Shown: one piece after another, positions 21,964 through 29,527 of the stretch
How positions within the stretch are numbered: the first letter of the stretch is position 1
Layout: each line of letters begins with the position of its first letter
Virus record (IMG/VR): IMGVR_UViG_3300025264_000047
Location: 1-35,140 of that record
Strand: one strand, 5' to 3'
Length of the DNA stretch: 35,140 nucleotides
Origin: a virus
Made by a program: the position numbers and the translations under genes
Notes under the pieces: generated by a model
The model's database searches: none
What the model saw: only the letters and a program-made list of their open reading frames with translations
What the model was told of the DNA's origin: nothing

Positions 21964-24837
21964 CTACTTATCCTCATTTCCACATTTGTTATGCGATTTA
22001 CTTTCTAATTCTTTAACTTTTTCTGAAAGTTCTTGGATTGCTTTCACTAAGATAGGTACAAACTTACTATACTGTAAACCGTACTGTTTGCCGTCTTCTG
22101 TAAGATGCGTAGTAAGATTTGTTTTATCAGAAATGACATATCCTGCCTCTTTCTCTAAAGCCTCAACCGCTTGAGCTTTAAAGCCCACGTCTAACCAATC
22201 TTCTTTATGAGTGCCGTCGTGCGTGATTGCATCTAAATCATCGCCCTTTTCAGCGTACTTAGAACGCTTATCCCACTTATATGTAACAGGCTCAAGAGCT
22301 TTTACAAAGTCTAAACCGAGATTTAAGGCTGTAAAATCTGTCTTGTCTCGTTCATCAGAAGCGACTGTCCAGTCAACCTGGATATGAGCATTGGCGATAT
22401 TTTCATCACCAAGACAAATTTGATTGTCTCCTGTAGTAACAGCACCACCTGGAGAGTTTGCAATTCCTGCATCTCTTCCCAAACAAAGATTATTATCGCC
22501 TGAACTAATCACATTACCAGCAGAAATCCCTACACCCGTATTAAATATTCCAGCGACAACACCATTAAGTGCGCCCTGACCGACAGCCGTGTTTGAGCCT
22601 CCGGTGGCATTTTGCAGTGCATCAGCACCGATAGCAGTAGAAGAATTAGCATCAACCATCGCAACTAGCGCACCAGAACCTACAGCCGTATTACTTGCTC
22701 CATCTACATTTACTCCTAGTGCATTGTCACCAAAAGCAGTGTTGTTGCTCGCTGTCGTATTAGCATCGAGAGCATTTGCGCCCACAGCTACGTTATTCGT
22801 TCCAGTTGTATTGGCAGCAAGCGCACTTACTCCTACCGCTACATTATTGGCTGCTGTCGTATTCGCGGTCAGGGCTGCATAACCAACAGCAGTATTGCCG
22901 CCACCAGTACAAGCCTCTAAAGAAGATTGTCCGACAGCGGTGTTACTATTTACATCTACAGACACAACAAGAGCATTATAGCCAACAGCAACATTCCCTG
23001 TTCCGGTCGTGTTTGCACCGAGAGCTGCATAACCTACAGCAACATTATTGCTAGCGGTGCTATTGACGTCTAAAGCTAGGTAGCCAACAGCCGTATTGCT
23101 ATCACCAGTATTTGCTGCTAATGCGCCTTTACCAAGAGCCGTATTATTTGATCCCGTACTAACAGTGCTAAGAGTATCAACGCCCATTGCGACGTTGTAA
23201 TTACCTGTGGTAATTGATGTTCCTGCAGAACTTCCAATAACAGTATTTTGTGCGCCCGTAGAATTTGCCAACAAAGCAGCAGAGCCAACCGCCGTGTTAT
23301 AACTTGCTGTTGTCGTTGCCCCACCAGCATTGTCACCTATAAAAGTGTTATCAGCTCCAGTGGTGACTGCATCTCCTGCCGCGTTTCCAACCAACGTATT
23401 ATCAGTCCCTGTGCTGACCGCAACTCCGGATTGATAACCGACTGCTGTATTATTGTTGCCCGTAGCAACTTTTAATGCTTCAAATCCAACTGCTGTTCCT
23501 GTCGTTCCGGTGGACATAGTAAGTAAAGCACTTGCTCCAACGGCAGTATGACCTGACGCAGTAGTTACTGCCCCGCCCGAATTAAGCCCAACGAAAGTGT
23601 TATTCGATCCGGTTGTTACTGCATCGCCAGAAGTGGCTCCAAGCAAAGTATTTCCAGCACCCGTGCTGACAGCCAAACCTGCACGATAACCAACTCCACT
23701 ATTATTATTTCCAGTTGCAGCTTTAAGTGCTTCAAATCCAACTGCTGTCCCATTCGTTCCTGTGGTAATAGTTTGTAAAGCAGCAGAACCTACTGCTGTA
23801 TGACTTGATGCAGTGGTTATTGCCCCGCCAGCGTTATCTCCGATTAAAGTATTGCTGGCACCAGTCGTTACAGCATCTCCGGCTTCGTTTCCTATTATCG
23901 TATTCTCTGTCCCTGTGCTAACGGCCACACCTGACTGATAACCGAGTGCTGTGTTGTTATTGCCTGTCGCTACCTTAAGTGATTCAAATCCAACCGCTGT
24001 TCCTGACGTACCGGTACTTATAGTAAGCAGGGCACTCGACCCAACTGCGGTATGTCCTGAAGCCGTAGAAACCGCTCCTCCAGCATTGTCTCCGACAAAG
24101 GTATTATCAGCACCAGTCGTGACTGCATCGCCTGCTGCATAACCGATAGCTGTGTTATCTGTTCCGGTCGAATTGGCTTTAAGAGTATCAGTTCCGACTG
24201 CCGTATTATCAGCAGCGGTCGTCGCTACAAGTAAAGCCGCAGAGCCTATCGCAACACTATTGCTGCCAGTTGTTAATGCACCTGCTGCATTGTCTCCGAC
24301 AGCCGTGTTGTCTGATCCAGAAGTGACTGCATCAAGCGATGCCTCACCTATGGCTACATTATCTGTTCCAGTGGTTATGGCTGTTCCTAAGTTACCAGAA
24401 CCAAGTCCTACATTGCCTGTCCCACCAGTTAAATCTAATACATCAGTAACTGCTGCACCTGCACCTGCACCATCAGCAACAATCATCTTAATGCCACCAT
24501 TAGGAATGACGACATTTGCACCTGTGCCTTGAGATATAGATACAGCATACCCTGCTGAATTTTGGATGATCCAAGTCTTGTTAACTGTGTTTGGAGCAAG
24601 CGTTACGGTATTAAGGGCAGTAGTGCTTCCCGTTAGAGTCATTACCATCGCTCTGGCAGCATCTGATGCACCATCAGCCATCGTAATCGTATGTGTGGTT
24701 CCCGTGATGCCTTCTGAACCACTACCAAAGGCTTCGCCTATCAATTCTAAGTTGGTATTGGTGCTAGTGCCCCAGGTTCCTGACTCATCGCCAGTTGCGA
24801 TTTCTTTCAGTCTTAAATCATTTACATATGTCGCCAT
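21964..24837 (-). CDS. Tail fibre with S74 intramolecular chaperone domain
   Basis: The 957-residue protein has an N-terminal region (1-140, MATYVNDLRLKEIATGDE) likely used for attachment. A long array of 14-16 residue units follows (about 144-810), with the pattern TG-x-N-T-A-V-G, similar to trimeric adhesin head repeats. Inside it an 84-residue unit is repeated three times exactly in register (from H262, H346, H430). The C-terminus from S827 is a peptidase S74 endosialidase-type chaperone (SDERDKTDFTALNLGLDFVK, GFKAQAVEALE), which in known fibres cuts itself off before the Ser of SDxRxK after trimer folding. AAGGT lies upstream. It recognises the host surface by inference; the receptor is unknown. 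Confidence 0.92.
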   Translation of the reverse strand: MATYVNDLRLKEIATGDESGTWGTSTNTNLELIGEAFGSGSEGITGTTHTITMADGASDAARAMVMTLTGSTTALNTVTLAPNTVNKTWIIQNSAGYAVSISQGTGANVVIPNGGIKMIVADGAGAGAAVTDVLDLTGGTGNVGLGSGNLGTAITTGTDNVAIGEASLDAVTSGSDNTAVGDNAAGALTTGSNSVAIGSAALLVATTAADNTAVGTDTLKANSTGTDNTAIGYAAGDAVTTGADNTFVGDNAGGAVSTASGHTAVGSSALLTISTGTSGTAVGFESLKVATGNNNTALGYQSGVAVSTGTENTIIGNEAGDAVTTGASNTLIGDNAGGAITTASSHTAVGSAALQTITTGTNGTAVGFEALKAATGNNNSGVGYRAGLAVSTGAGNTLLGATSGDAVTTGSNNTFVGLNSGGAVTTASGHTAVGASALLTMSTGTTGTAVGFEALKVATGNNNTAVGYQSGVAVSTGTDNTLVGNAAGDAVTTGADNTFIGDNAGGATTTASYNTAVGSAALLANSTGAQNTVIGSSAGTSITTGNYNVAMGVDTLSTVSTGSNNTALGKGALAANTGDSNTAVGYLALDVNSTASNNVAVGYAALGANTTGTGNVAVGYNALVVSVDVNSNTAVGQSSLEACTGGGNTAVGYAALTANTTAANNVAVGVSALAANTTGTNNVAVGANALDANTTASNNTAFGDNALGVNVDGASNTAVGSGALVAMVDANSSTAIGADALQNATGGSNTAVGQGALNGVVAGIFNTGVGISAGNVISSGDNNLCLGRDAGIANSPGGAVTTGDNQICLGDENIANAHIQVDWTVASDERDKTDFTALNLGLDFVKALEPVTYKWDKRSKYAEKGDDLDAITHDGTHKEDWLDVGFKAQAVEALEKEAGYVISDKTNLTTHLTEDGKQYGLQYSKFVPILVKAIQELSEKVKELESKSHNKCGNEDK
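22357..22359 (-). other. Predicted S74 self-cleavage point (codon of Ser827)
   Basis: This is the Ser codon of the SDERDK motif in the tail fibre. In the S74 family the chain is cut immediately before this Ser, which would release a 131-residue chaperone and leave an 826-residue mature fibre. Confidence 0.7.
23299..24054 (-). repeat. Three 252-bp tandem units in the tail fibre
   Basis: The units start at residues 262, 346 and 430, each 84 residues long with no indel; a fourth partial unit begins at 514. Each unit contains HTAVGSSALL, GTAVGFEALK, ATGNNNT, YQSGVAVSTG and IGDNAGGA-type blocks. Confidence 0.9.
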
Positions 24838-24838
24838 T

Positions 24839-25603
24839 TTAAGCTACCTTTTTCCATTCAGGAGTCTGGTCACTATCTACCGAACTCCAACTTGGTGTTT
24901 GTGTTGTTGATACCGATGACCAAGAAGGGTCTTGAGTGGTTGAAACAGCAGACCAACTTGGTGTCTGGCTGCTGCTGACAGCACTCCAATTCGGGGTCTG
25001 ATCCGTATCCACAAGTCCCCATACCAAAACTTGCGTGATTGCACCGGTTCCTGCCAGACCTTCGAGCGTAACACCTGAAGCACCTGTAACCGTAACCGAC
25101 CCAACCTGTCCTGTAGCCACTCCCAGATCAGTGAGACTAATAATATTGTTGGTAACCAGCGAGAGGCTACCCAGCGCCGAAGTCCCTGCCACGCCTGTCG
25201 GATAGACATTCGCATCACCGGTAACCGTTTCATCGCCCAACCCAACCGTAGATGCCGTACCGCTGACGCCAGTAATGGCATAGCCCGCTGCCAGTAACGT
25301 GCCAACAGCAGCGGTACCAGCAAGGCCAGTGACCGCAACATTGGCTGCAGCAGCGATACTGACTGAGCCAACCGCGCCCGTACCTGCCAACCCCGTAACC
25401 GCAACATTGGCAACACCCGTGGCAACCACCGTACCGACAGCGCCGGTACCTGCAAGGCCCGTGACAGCGACATTCGCCGCAGAACTGACACTAACCGAGC
25501 CAAGCGCCGACGTACCGGCAAGACCGGTAAGATCGACAGAAATAGGCTCACCCCATGTGCCCGATCCCCATGTGCTACGACCCCAACCATTGATGTTTGC
25601 CAC
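24839..25603 (-). CDS. Repetitive structural protein with 22- and 11-residue repeats
   Basis: The 254-residue protein starts at GTG 25603 (MANINGWGRSTWGSGTWGE). Residues 23-110 are four 22-residue units with the core TGLAGTGAVG (anchors T26, T48, T70, T92), and diverged copies continue to about 190. Residues 199-252 are five 11-residue units with QTPSWSAVS (Gln at 202, 213, 224, 235, 246). The first array is hydrophobic and Gly/Ala/Val-rich, typical of beta-solenoid or fibre proteins. The second carries a Trp every 11 residues. Its stop is two bases before the tail-fibre ATG. It is probably a virion fibre or appendage protein; the exact role is inferred from position. Confidence 0.8.
   Translation of the reverse strand: MANINGWGRSTWGSGTWGEPISVDLTGLAGTSALGSVSVSSAANVAVTGLAGTGAVGTVVATGVANVAVTGLAGTGAVGSVSIAAAANVAVTGLAGTAAVGTLLAAGYAITGVSGTASTVGLGDETVTGDANVYPTGVAGTSALGSLSLVTNNIISLTDLGVATGQVGSVTVTGASGVTLEGLAGTGAITQVLVWGLVDTDQTPNWSAVSSSQTPSWSAVSTTQDPSWSSVSTTQTPSWSSVDSDQTPEWKKVA
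24848..25009 (-). repeat. 33-bp repeats (11-residue Trp units)
   Basis: Five units have the pattern QTPxWSxVx, with Gln at residues 202, 213, 224, 235 and 246, at the C-terminal end of the 254-residue protein. Confidence 0.9.
25274..25537 (-). repeat. 66-bp repeats (22-residue TGLAGTGAVG units)
   Basis: Four units are in exact 22-residue register (T26, T48, T70, T92) in the N-terminal half of the 254-residue structural protein. Confidence 0.9.
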
Positions 25604-25613
25604 ATTGCTCTCA

Positions 25614-26045
25614 CTACGCTATGCGAATAACCGCATTACTGGCGTCCGCTGTTGGAAACGTAATCGTGAAACTTCCAGCAGTAGATGTCTTATCACCGCC
25701 AAAATCGAACACCGCCACCGCCGGATCACCGGATGCTGAGTCGTTAAAAATCATGCAGCCTCGCGCCGTGATCGTGCAAGTACCGAAAGTTAAATCAGCG
25801 AAATCCGTGAACGCAGTGGTTCCAGATGTTGACGGATCAATCCGCGTCAATGAATTTCCTTTCGCTGTATAATTTGTTCCACTTGCTTCTTGATTCGTAG
25901 AATATGCAGTTGTAGCAGCCGACATAGTGGCTGAACTGGTATATAACGCCAGCCGAAAGGTATTACCTCCCGAAAGCAAAAAATTGTGTTTTGCCTCCAT
26001 CAGTTCTTTCTTGAAGCTGGTACACATTGCTTGGGTGATTGCCAT
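25614..26045 (-). CDS. Structural protein, beta-rich, tail or appendage type
   Basis: The 143-residue protein starts MAITQAMCTSFKKELMEAKHNF with AGGAG upstream. A helical head (residues 1-22) is followed by beta strands rich in Thr, Ser and Ala, with TFRLALYTSSATMS, GNSLTRIDPSTSGTTAF and AVAVFDFGGDKTS. I recognise this style of protein (short helix, then LALYTSSA) from the structural modules of many aquatic and other phages, where it is uncharacterised. It sits between a small helical protein and the repeat protein, next to the fibre. It is probably a virion component; no enzymatic motif is seen. Confidence 0.8.
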   Translation of the reverse strand: MAITQAMCTSFKKELMEAKHNFLLSGGNTFRLALYTSSATMSAATTAYSTNQEASGTNYTAKGNSLTRIDPSTSGTTAFTDFADLTFGTCTITARGCMIFNDSASGDPAVAVFDFGGDKTSTAGSFTITFPTADASNAVIRIA

Positions 26046-26336
26046 TTAAAGTCTCCTAATAATTTCGGCCATATCACTGTGACCTTTTTGTTCCAAAATA
26101 TTGCCTACCGTACAGATATGGCTTGCAATCGCTTTGTGCATGTAATCAGCCAATACCGCTTCTACCTGTTGCTTAAACACATGCGCCTGCTGTTTAATAG
26201 GTTCGGGAGCCGTGTTACTGATACCCACAATTCTATTGGCCGCCATCTGTGCCCATTCTTCCGGAGTGTGCCCCCGATAATGGGTCGTTTCAACGCCCAA
26301 ATTACCTACCGATGTATCCAATTCTACTTGCAGCAT
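26046..26336 (-). CDS. Small helical protein of unknown function
   Basis: The protein is 96 residues from ATG 26336, which shares a base with the upstream TGA; a TTG one codon earlier is also possible. It is mainly helical (APEPIKQQAHVFKQQVEAVL, LEQKGHSDMAEIIRRL) with a conserved-looking HYRGHTPEEWAQMAANRIVG segment. There is no membrane span or signal. It lies between the Rossmann-like protein and a structural protein and is translationally coupled to the first. It may be a tail-assembly chaperone or small virion protein; the function is unknown. Confidence 0.75.
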   Translation of the reverse strand: MLQVELDTSVGNLGVETTHYRGHTPEEWAQMAANRIVGISNTAPEPIKQQAHVFKQQVEAVLADYMHKAIASHICTVGNILEQKGHSDMAEIIRRL

Positions 26337-27073
26337 CAATAACTCGCTGGCTCAACAGCCTGTAATCCAGACCCTTTAACAAGCCGTATATTATCCTGGC
26401 GACCAGAATATCCTTTCACCGGCTCATCCATCTCAACTTCCGAATACTTAGTTAATTTCAAATCTCCGTCCTCATCCAAATACACCACCGGTGGATTCTC
26501 CAACCGATGATATCCATATAGTTTCTGATTTTCTGGAATATTGGTATCTAGTAGTGAAGACCGTGGTGCAATAGACACCTCCATTCCAGCAGTAATACAG
26601 CGAGACAACCAGAATTCACAACAGGCACGACCTAATTCGCCAAAATAAACATTGGTTGTATAACTGAAATCCGCACCGAACAAACTGAGTTTCTTCACTT
26701 TCATCCACAAAGCATAAGCAATCGCATAAGAAATGGTATTGTTGAAATAACCACACCCCAGTTCCTGCACAATCTTCTCTAGCGGATATAGTTCTATTGA
26801 CGGCACCCGTTTATCATATTCACACGAATACACCGGACAGGTCAGTTTAGGTAAGGTCTTACGCATCACTTCTGTCTGTGCTCCGGCATGTTTAGTCTCG
26901 AAAAACCGTGAAGCGGGGTCCATCATAAATACGCGGTCGGCATCAACCACCGCACACATTGAATTCACCGCCCATACTTCGTCATATTCCACACTGTGCG
27001 TTAGCGACAAGTGGTAATCCAACTGGCTTTGTCCCAGTCCAAGCAATGCTACATGATTAAGTTTCTTAGTCAT
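26336..27073 (-). CDS. Rossmann-like protein resembling MptE/DUF115 family
   Basis: The protein is 245 residues from ATG 27073 (a GTG one codon earlier overlaps the upstream stop; GAGGG lies upstream of the ATG). It opens with a strand and Gly-rich turn (HVALLGLGQSQLDYHL), then DEVWAVNSM, DRVFMMDP and the block YFNNTISYAIAYALWM followed by KLSLFGADFSY (residues about 130-138). This order of strands and the FGAD motif resemble DUF115/MptE-like proteins, a family linked to pterin diphosphokinase and to glycan/motility-accessory enzymes. The C-terminal 60 residues are not part of that core. It lies within the connector genes. An enzyme role such as sugar or nucleotide transfer is inferred and uncertain. 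Confidence 0.75.
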   Translation of the reverse strand: MTKKLNHVALLGLGQSQLDYHLSLTHSVEYDEVWAVNSMCAVVDADRVFMMDPASRFFETKHAGAQTEVMRKTLPKLTCPVYSCEYDKRVPSIELYPLEKIVQELGCGYFNNTISYAIAYALWMKVKKLSLFGADFSYTTNVYFGELGRACCEFWLSRCITAGMEVSIAPRSSLLDTNIPENQKLYGYHRLENPPVVYLDEDGDLKLTKYSEVEMDEPVKGYSGRQDNIRLVKGSGLQAVEPASY

Positions 27074-27714
27074 CACGCCCTCATCGCCCTGACAGAGCCA
27101 CCTCGGTAACTATCCGTAGTGTTATATCCTTCACCTAAAATCTTCAATTGTTGTACCGCTTCCTGATACCGTCCTTCATACATCTGCATCAAATCGGCTT
27201 CACCTTTCAAAAAACTATAGGATTCAACCAAAGATGCGTACAGCAATGCCAACTCAGCATTGTCACCGAGCCAACTGGTACCGCTGCTGGCTGCCGTAAT
27301 AGACTCCGGCTTGTAAAAATAATGCAATTCAACGGCGTAACCGCTACCCGGAGTCGGGCCGAGAATAAATGAGTCGTCATCAAACAAACCGTAATATTTC
27401 GGAACACCAGTTGTAGATGACACTGGATAAGCAGCCCGAATAAAGTTCACGTCTTTAAAAATTAGATATTCATAACCGCTATTGTCCAGTGCCAGTGAAT
27501 AGGGCGCTAGAAAATCACTCGGCGTTGCCAGATACGCATTACTCGAAGTCATCGTACCAGTCGTATTCTTACGAAAATCAGGTAATTGAACTGTTTTCAG
27601 AATACGATTCTCCGCTTGAGTGATAATCGTACCGAGATCATTAACAAATGTGGTCTCGGTTGTTTCCAAGTAGTCTTGGAGAGCAGATTTCAGCGTTGTA
27701 TATGTCCAAGCCAT
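27073..27714 (-). CDS. SU10-type adaptor (head-tail connector) candidate
   Basis: The 213-residue protein starts MAWTYTTLKSALQDYLETTE; its ATG shares a base with the upstream stop. Helical ends (residues 1-45 and 165-195, YASLVESYSFLKGEADLMQ) flank a beta region (FRKNTTGTMTSSNAYLATPS, PKYYGLFDDDSFILGPTPG). The layout and phrases such as ALQDYLE and ENRILKTVQLPDFRK match a widespread phage family for which SU10 adaptor is the named example. Such adaptors join the portal ring to the tail. Its position between small structural genes fits. I am fairly sure of the family and less of the exact ring. Confidence 0.75.
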   Translation of the reverse strand: MAWTYTTLKSALQDYLETTETTFVNDLGTIITQAENRILKTVQLPDFRKNTTGTMTSSNAYLATPSDFLAPYSLALDNSGYEYLIFKDVNFIRAAYPVSSTTGVPKYYGLFDDDSFILGPTPGSGYAVELHYFYKPESITAASSGTSWLGDNAELALLYASLVESYSFLKGEADLMQMYEGRYQEAVQQLKILGEGYNTTDSYRGGSVRAMRA

Positions 27715-28055
27715 CAGCCTGTACTCACCTTTAGTTTGCCAACCTGACCGTGCATCGTCAGCCCTACCGTGCGACTACCCAAGGCGCTGTTACCACCACC
27801 AATCGGGTCCCAAGCATAGACCCGACGACTTTCAGCCAAAGTAGAATCCGGTCTGGCATTGCGTAATGCTTCGGGATCATTGGTATTAAAACGACCCAAC
27901 TGAAGCTGTGGCTGATCTTTATCCACCACGTCTCTGCCTACACGCATTCCAGTTGGCCTTCCGCCTTCATATTGTTCAACCATGTCTCTCAGCTTATAGC
28001 GAAAGCCGGTGCGGTCACAGTAGCCAAAAGCATATTTACCGTTCGCATAACTCAT
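27714..28055 (-). CDS. Small conserved structural protein
   Basis: The 113-residue protein starts MSYANGKYAFGYCDRTGFRY. A CDRTGFRY block with GRPTGMRVGRDVVDKDQPQ follows, then AYAWDP-like text and GSRTVGLTMHGQVG near the end. I recognise this style (CDRTGFRYxLxDxVxE, then GxxTGMRVGxDV) from structural regions of aquatic phages, where it has no assigned role. It overlaps both neighbours by one to four bases (ATGA at 28055), so it is made together with the connector proteins. It is likely a small neck or tail component. One CxxTG motif and a few His are not enough to call metal binding. Confidence 0.75.
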   Translation of the reverse strand: MSYANGKYAFGYCDRTGFRYKLRDMVEQYEGGRPTGMRVGRDVVDKDQPQLQLGRFNTNDPEALRNARPDSTLAESRRVYAWDPIGGGNSALGSRTVGLTMHGQVGKLKVSTG

Positions 28056-28747
28056 GGGAATCGATAGCCTCCCGGCGTTACCCGAAATGACGCTTTCTCT
28101 CTGTCGGCATCAGCCGCCAGATTCCATTGCTCTTCATATTCAGACTTCAGCATGGGTGCTCTTTCTGAGACTTCAGGCCGCTTGAGACTGATCTGATACG
28201 CCAGCCCTGATACCAAGCACGGCAGATACCGAGATGGCACATCCATGTTATTTGACCCTGGTGATCCGGAATCTTCGACACGCTGCATATAATAATAGCC
28301 CAGCGTATAGGTTTCAGCACTGTCCGGCACAGGCCACAGATTCACCGCAATCGCAGATGGATCTTTCTCAAGCCAATACTGCAACGGCTTCGCCTCATTC
28401 AACTTATTGGATAAATGCGAATACTGACTAATCGAAACCCGCGTCAGCACTTGATCAAACTGTTTGCTGCTATCGCCTGAATCGGTACGAATATAGGCTT
28501 CGATAATATCGACGATATCGCTGGATAGTGCATAACGGGCTGTACCTGCGGTGATTGACGTCGTGCCTTCCTGTATGGTCCACAGATTCAAGCCACGGTT
28601 CTGCCATTCCAGCATCAATAAATCGATACTTCTTCTGGCGGTACGAAAATCATAACCAGTGCGTAATTCCAGTCCCGCCCGCTCGAATGACTCTTCAATC
28701 ATATCTGCCAGATCGAGAGTAAAAGCGTAAGTGCCGCTGGTTGCCAT
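28052..28747 (-). CDS. P22 gp4-like tail accessory / connector candidate
   Basis: The 231-residue protein starts MATSGTYAFTLDLADMIEES. Its helical N-terminal half shows FERAGLELRTGYDFRTARRS and LMLEWQNRGLNLWT. A beta region follows (GTARYALSSDIVDIIEAYI, SAIAVNLWPVPDSAETYTL), then a helical C-terminus (YEEQWNLAADADREKASFR). This arrangement is found in the phage family that includes P22 tail accessory factor gp4, which binds the portal and extends the connector. The P22 gp10-like hub elsewhere in the window supports a P22-type tail. The assignment is moderately sure; it could be another adaptor ring. Confidence 0.7.
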   Translation of the reverse strand: MATSGTYAFTLDLADMIEESFERAGLELRTGYDFRTARRSIDLLMLEWQNRGLNLWTIQEGTTSITAGTARYALSSDIVDIIEAYIRTDSGDSSKQFDQVLTRVSISQYSHLSNKLNEAKPLQYWLEKDPSAIAVNLWPVPDSAETYTLGYYYMQRVEDSGSPGSNNMDVPSRYLPCLVSGLAYQISLKRPEVSERAPMLKSEYEEQWNLAADADREKASFRVTPGGYRFP

Positions 28748-29049
28748 TAACGCTTCCTAGATGGTTTTTTCTTAGCTTTAGCTTTTTTAGCTGCCTTTTT
28801 AACAGCCGGTTTTTTCTTCACTGCTGCCTTGACTTCTGGCTTAGCTGCTGCCTTGACTGCTGGCTTTGCTTTAGGAGCTTTTGGCTGCATTTCAGCCAAT
28901 CGCGCCTGGGCTTCCTTCTTGCTCATCCCATCGAATACAACGATATCGTATTCACCATCTGCGTTCTTTTTGCCTATCTGATAAACAGGCTCTCCTATCC
29001 TATCAGGATGAAGAGATGTCCCATTCTGAAAAATCTCAAGACTACTCAT
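28747..29049 (-). CDS. Small protein with Lys/Ala-rich histone-like tail
   Basis: The 100-residue protein starts at ATG 29049 with GGAGG upstream. Residues 1-55 are an ordered-looking domain (LEIFQNGTSLHPDRIGEPVY, DIVVFDGMSKKEAQARLAEM). Residues about 57-100 are almost only Lys, Ala, Pro and Arg, ending KKKPSRKR. Such tails resemble those of histone H1-like proteins and bind nucleic acid or acidic partners. Its stop shares a base with the next ATG. DNA condensation or virion packing is possible, but the domain is unknown and the function is inferred from composition. Confidence 0.75.
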   Translation of the reverse strand: MSSLEIFQNGTSLHPDRIGEPVYQIGKKNADGEYDIVVFDGMSKKEAQARLAEMQPKAPKAKPAVKAAAKPEVKAAVKKKPAVKKAAKKAKAKKKPSRKR

Positions 29050-29058
29050 TATTGCCTC

Positions 29059-29466
29059 CTAAGAATAATGCTTCACCATTTTCAAAACAACGGTATAAGC
29101 ATCTCCTGAACTATGTCCAACTGTCGTGAGCATGATATCGCCCGTTACACCCGTGCCAGCGTTGTTGTTTAAACCACTAAATTCACTCATGTCCAACGTG
29201 TCCGCATAATCTGCCGGTAAATGCAGTGCCAACACATCAGCATCAGCATCCCAAAGCAGTTTTACACTCATGCCCAAGGTCGAAAACCATACCGACTGAA
29301 TAGCCACGGTGCTACAAGCACTACCCGTAACAGGGTCAGAACCCAGCGCCGAGACATCCACTTTTTTGACCGCAGATTCTCCGGTGCCATCACTGACATT
29401 GGTAAAACTCATCACCACATGACGGGCACCATCTTGAATTGTTTGGCTTGTTACAGCATCAGCCAT
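29059..29466 (-). CDS. Structural protein, beta-rich, unknown family
   Basis: The 135-residue protein is read from ATG 29466, chosen because AGGAG stands well spaced upstream. An ATG at 29520 is open but would run through a strong hairpin. The protein (MADAVTSQTIQDGARHVVMSF) is rich in Val, Thr, Ser and Gly, with KLLWDADADVLALHLPADYA and GTGVTGDIMLTTVGHSSGD. Alternating hydrophobic residues suggest a beta sandwich. I recognise the opening (QxIxDGxRxxVMxFTNVSDGTG) from phage structural modules. It lies between a fibre-like gene and the basic-tail gene and is probably a head or neck virion protein. Confidence 0.8.
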   Translation of the reverse strand: MADAVTSQTIQDGARHVVMSFTNVSDGTGESAVKKVDVSALGSDPVTGSACSTVAIQSVWFSTLGMSVKLLWDADADVLALHLPADYADTLDMSEFSGLNNNAGTGVTGDIMLTTVGHSSGDAYTVVLKMVKHYS

Positions 29467-29488
29467 TTCATTTCTCCTGTATGAATAA

Positions 29489-29514
29489 TTGGGTGAGGCC
29501 GAAGCCCCACCCAA
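29489..29514 (-). terminator. Strong UUCG hairpin, candidate terminator
   Basis: On the minus strand an 11-bp stem (one G-T pair, otherwise perfect, mostly G+C) closes a C(TTCG)G tetraloop and is followed by T-rich TTATTC. It lies between the stop of the fibre-like gene (29528) and the ribosome site of the next gene. It could terminate part of the transcripts or protect the upstream mRNA end. Confidence 0.7.
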
Positions 29515-29527
29515 AATCAATCAACTA

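Noticed and set aside
23299-24054. Regular repeats that could suggest a CRISPR array or a diversity-generating template
   Set aside because: The repeats are coding, in frame, contiguous and without unique spacers. No cas gene and no reverse transcriptase is in the window.
24152-24532. Plus-strand frame opposite the tail fibre
   Set aside because: Its Val/Ala/Pro composition mirrors the antisense fibre repeats; there is no start signal and the minus-strand fibre gene is certain.
29467-29520. N-terminal extension of the 135-residue structural protein from ATG 29520
   Set aside because: The extension would be coded by the strong UUCG hairpin and lacks a ribosome site, while ATG 29466 has AGGAG at good distance.
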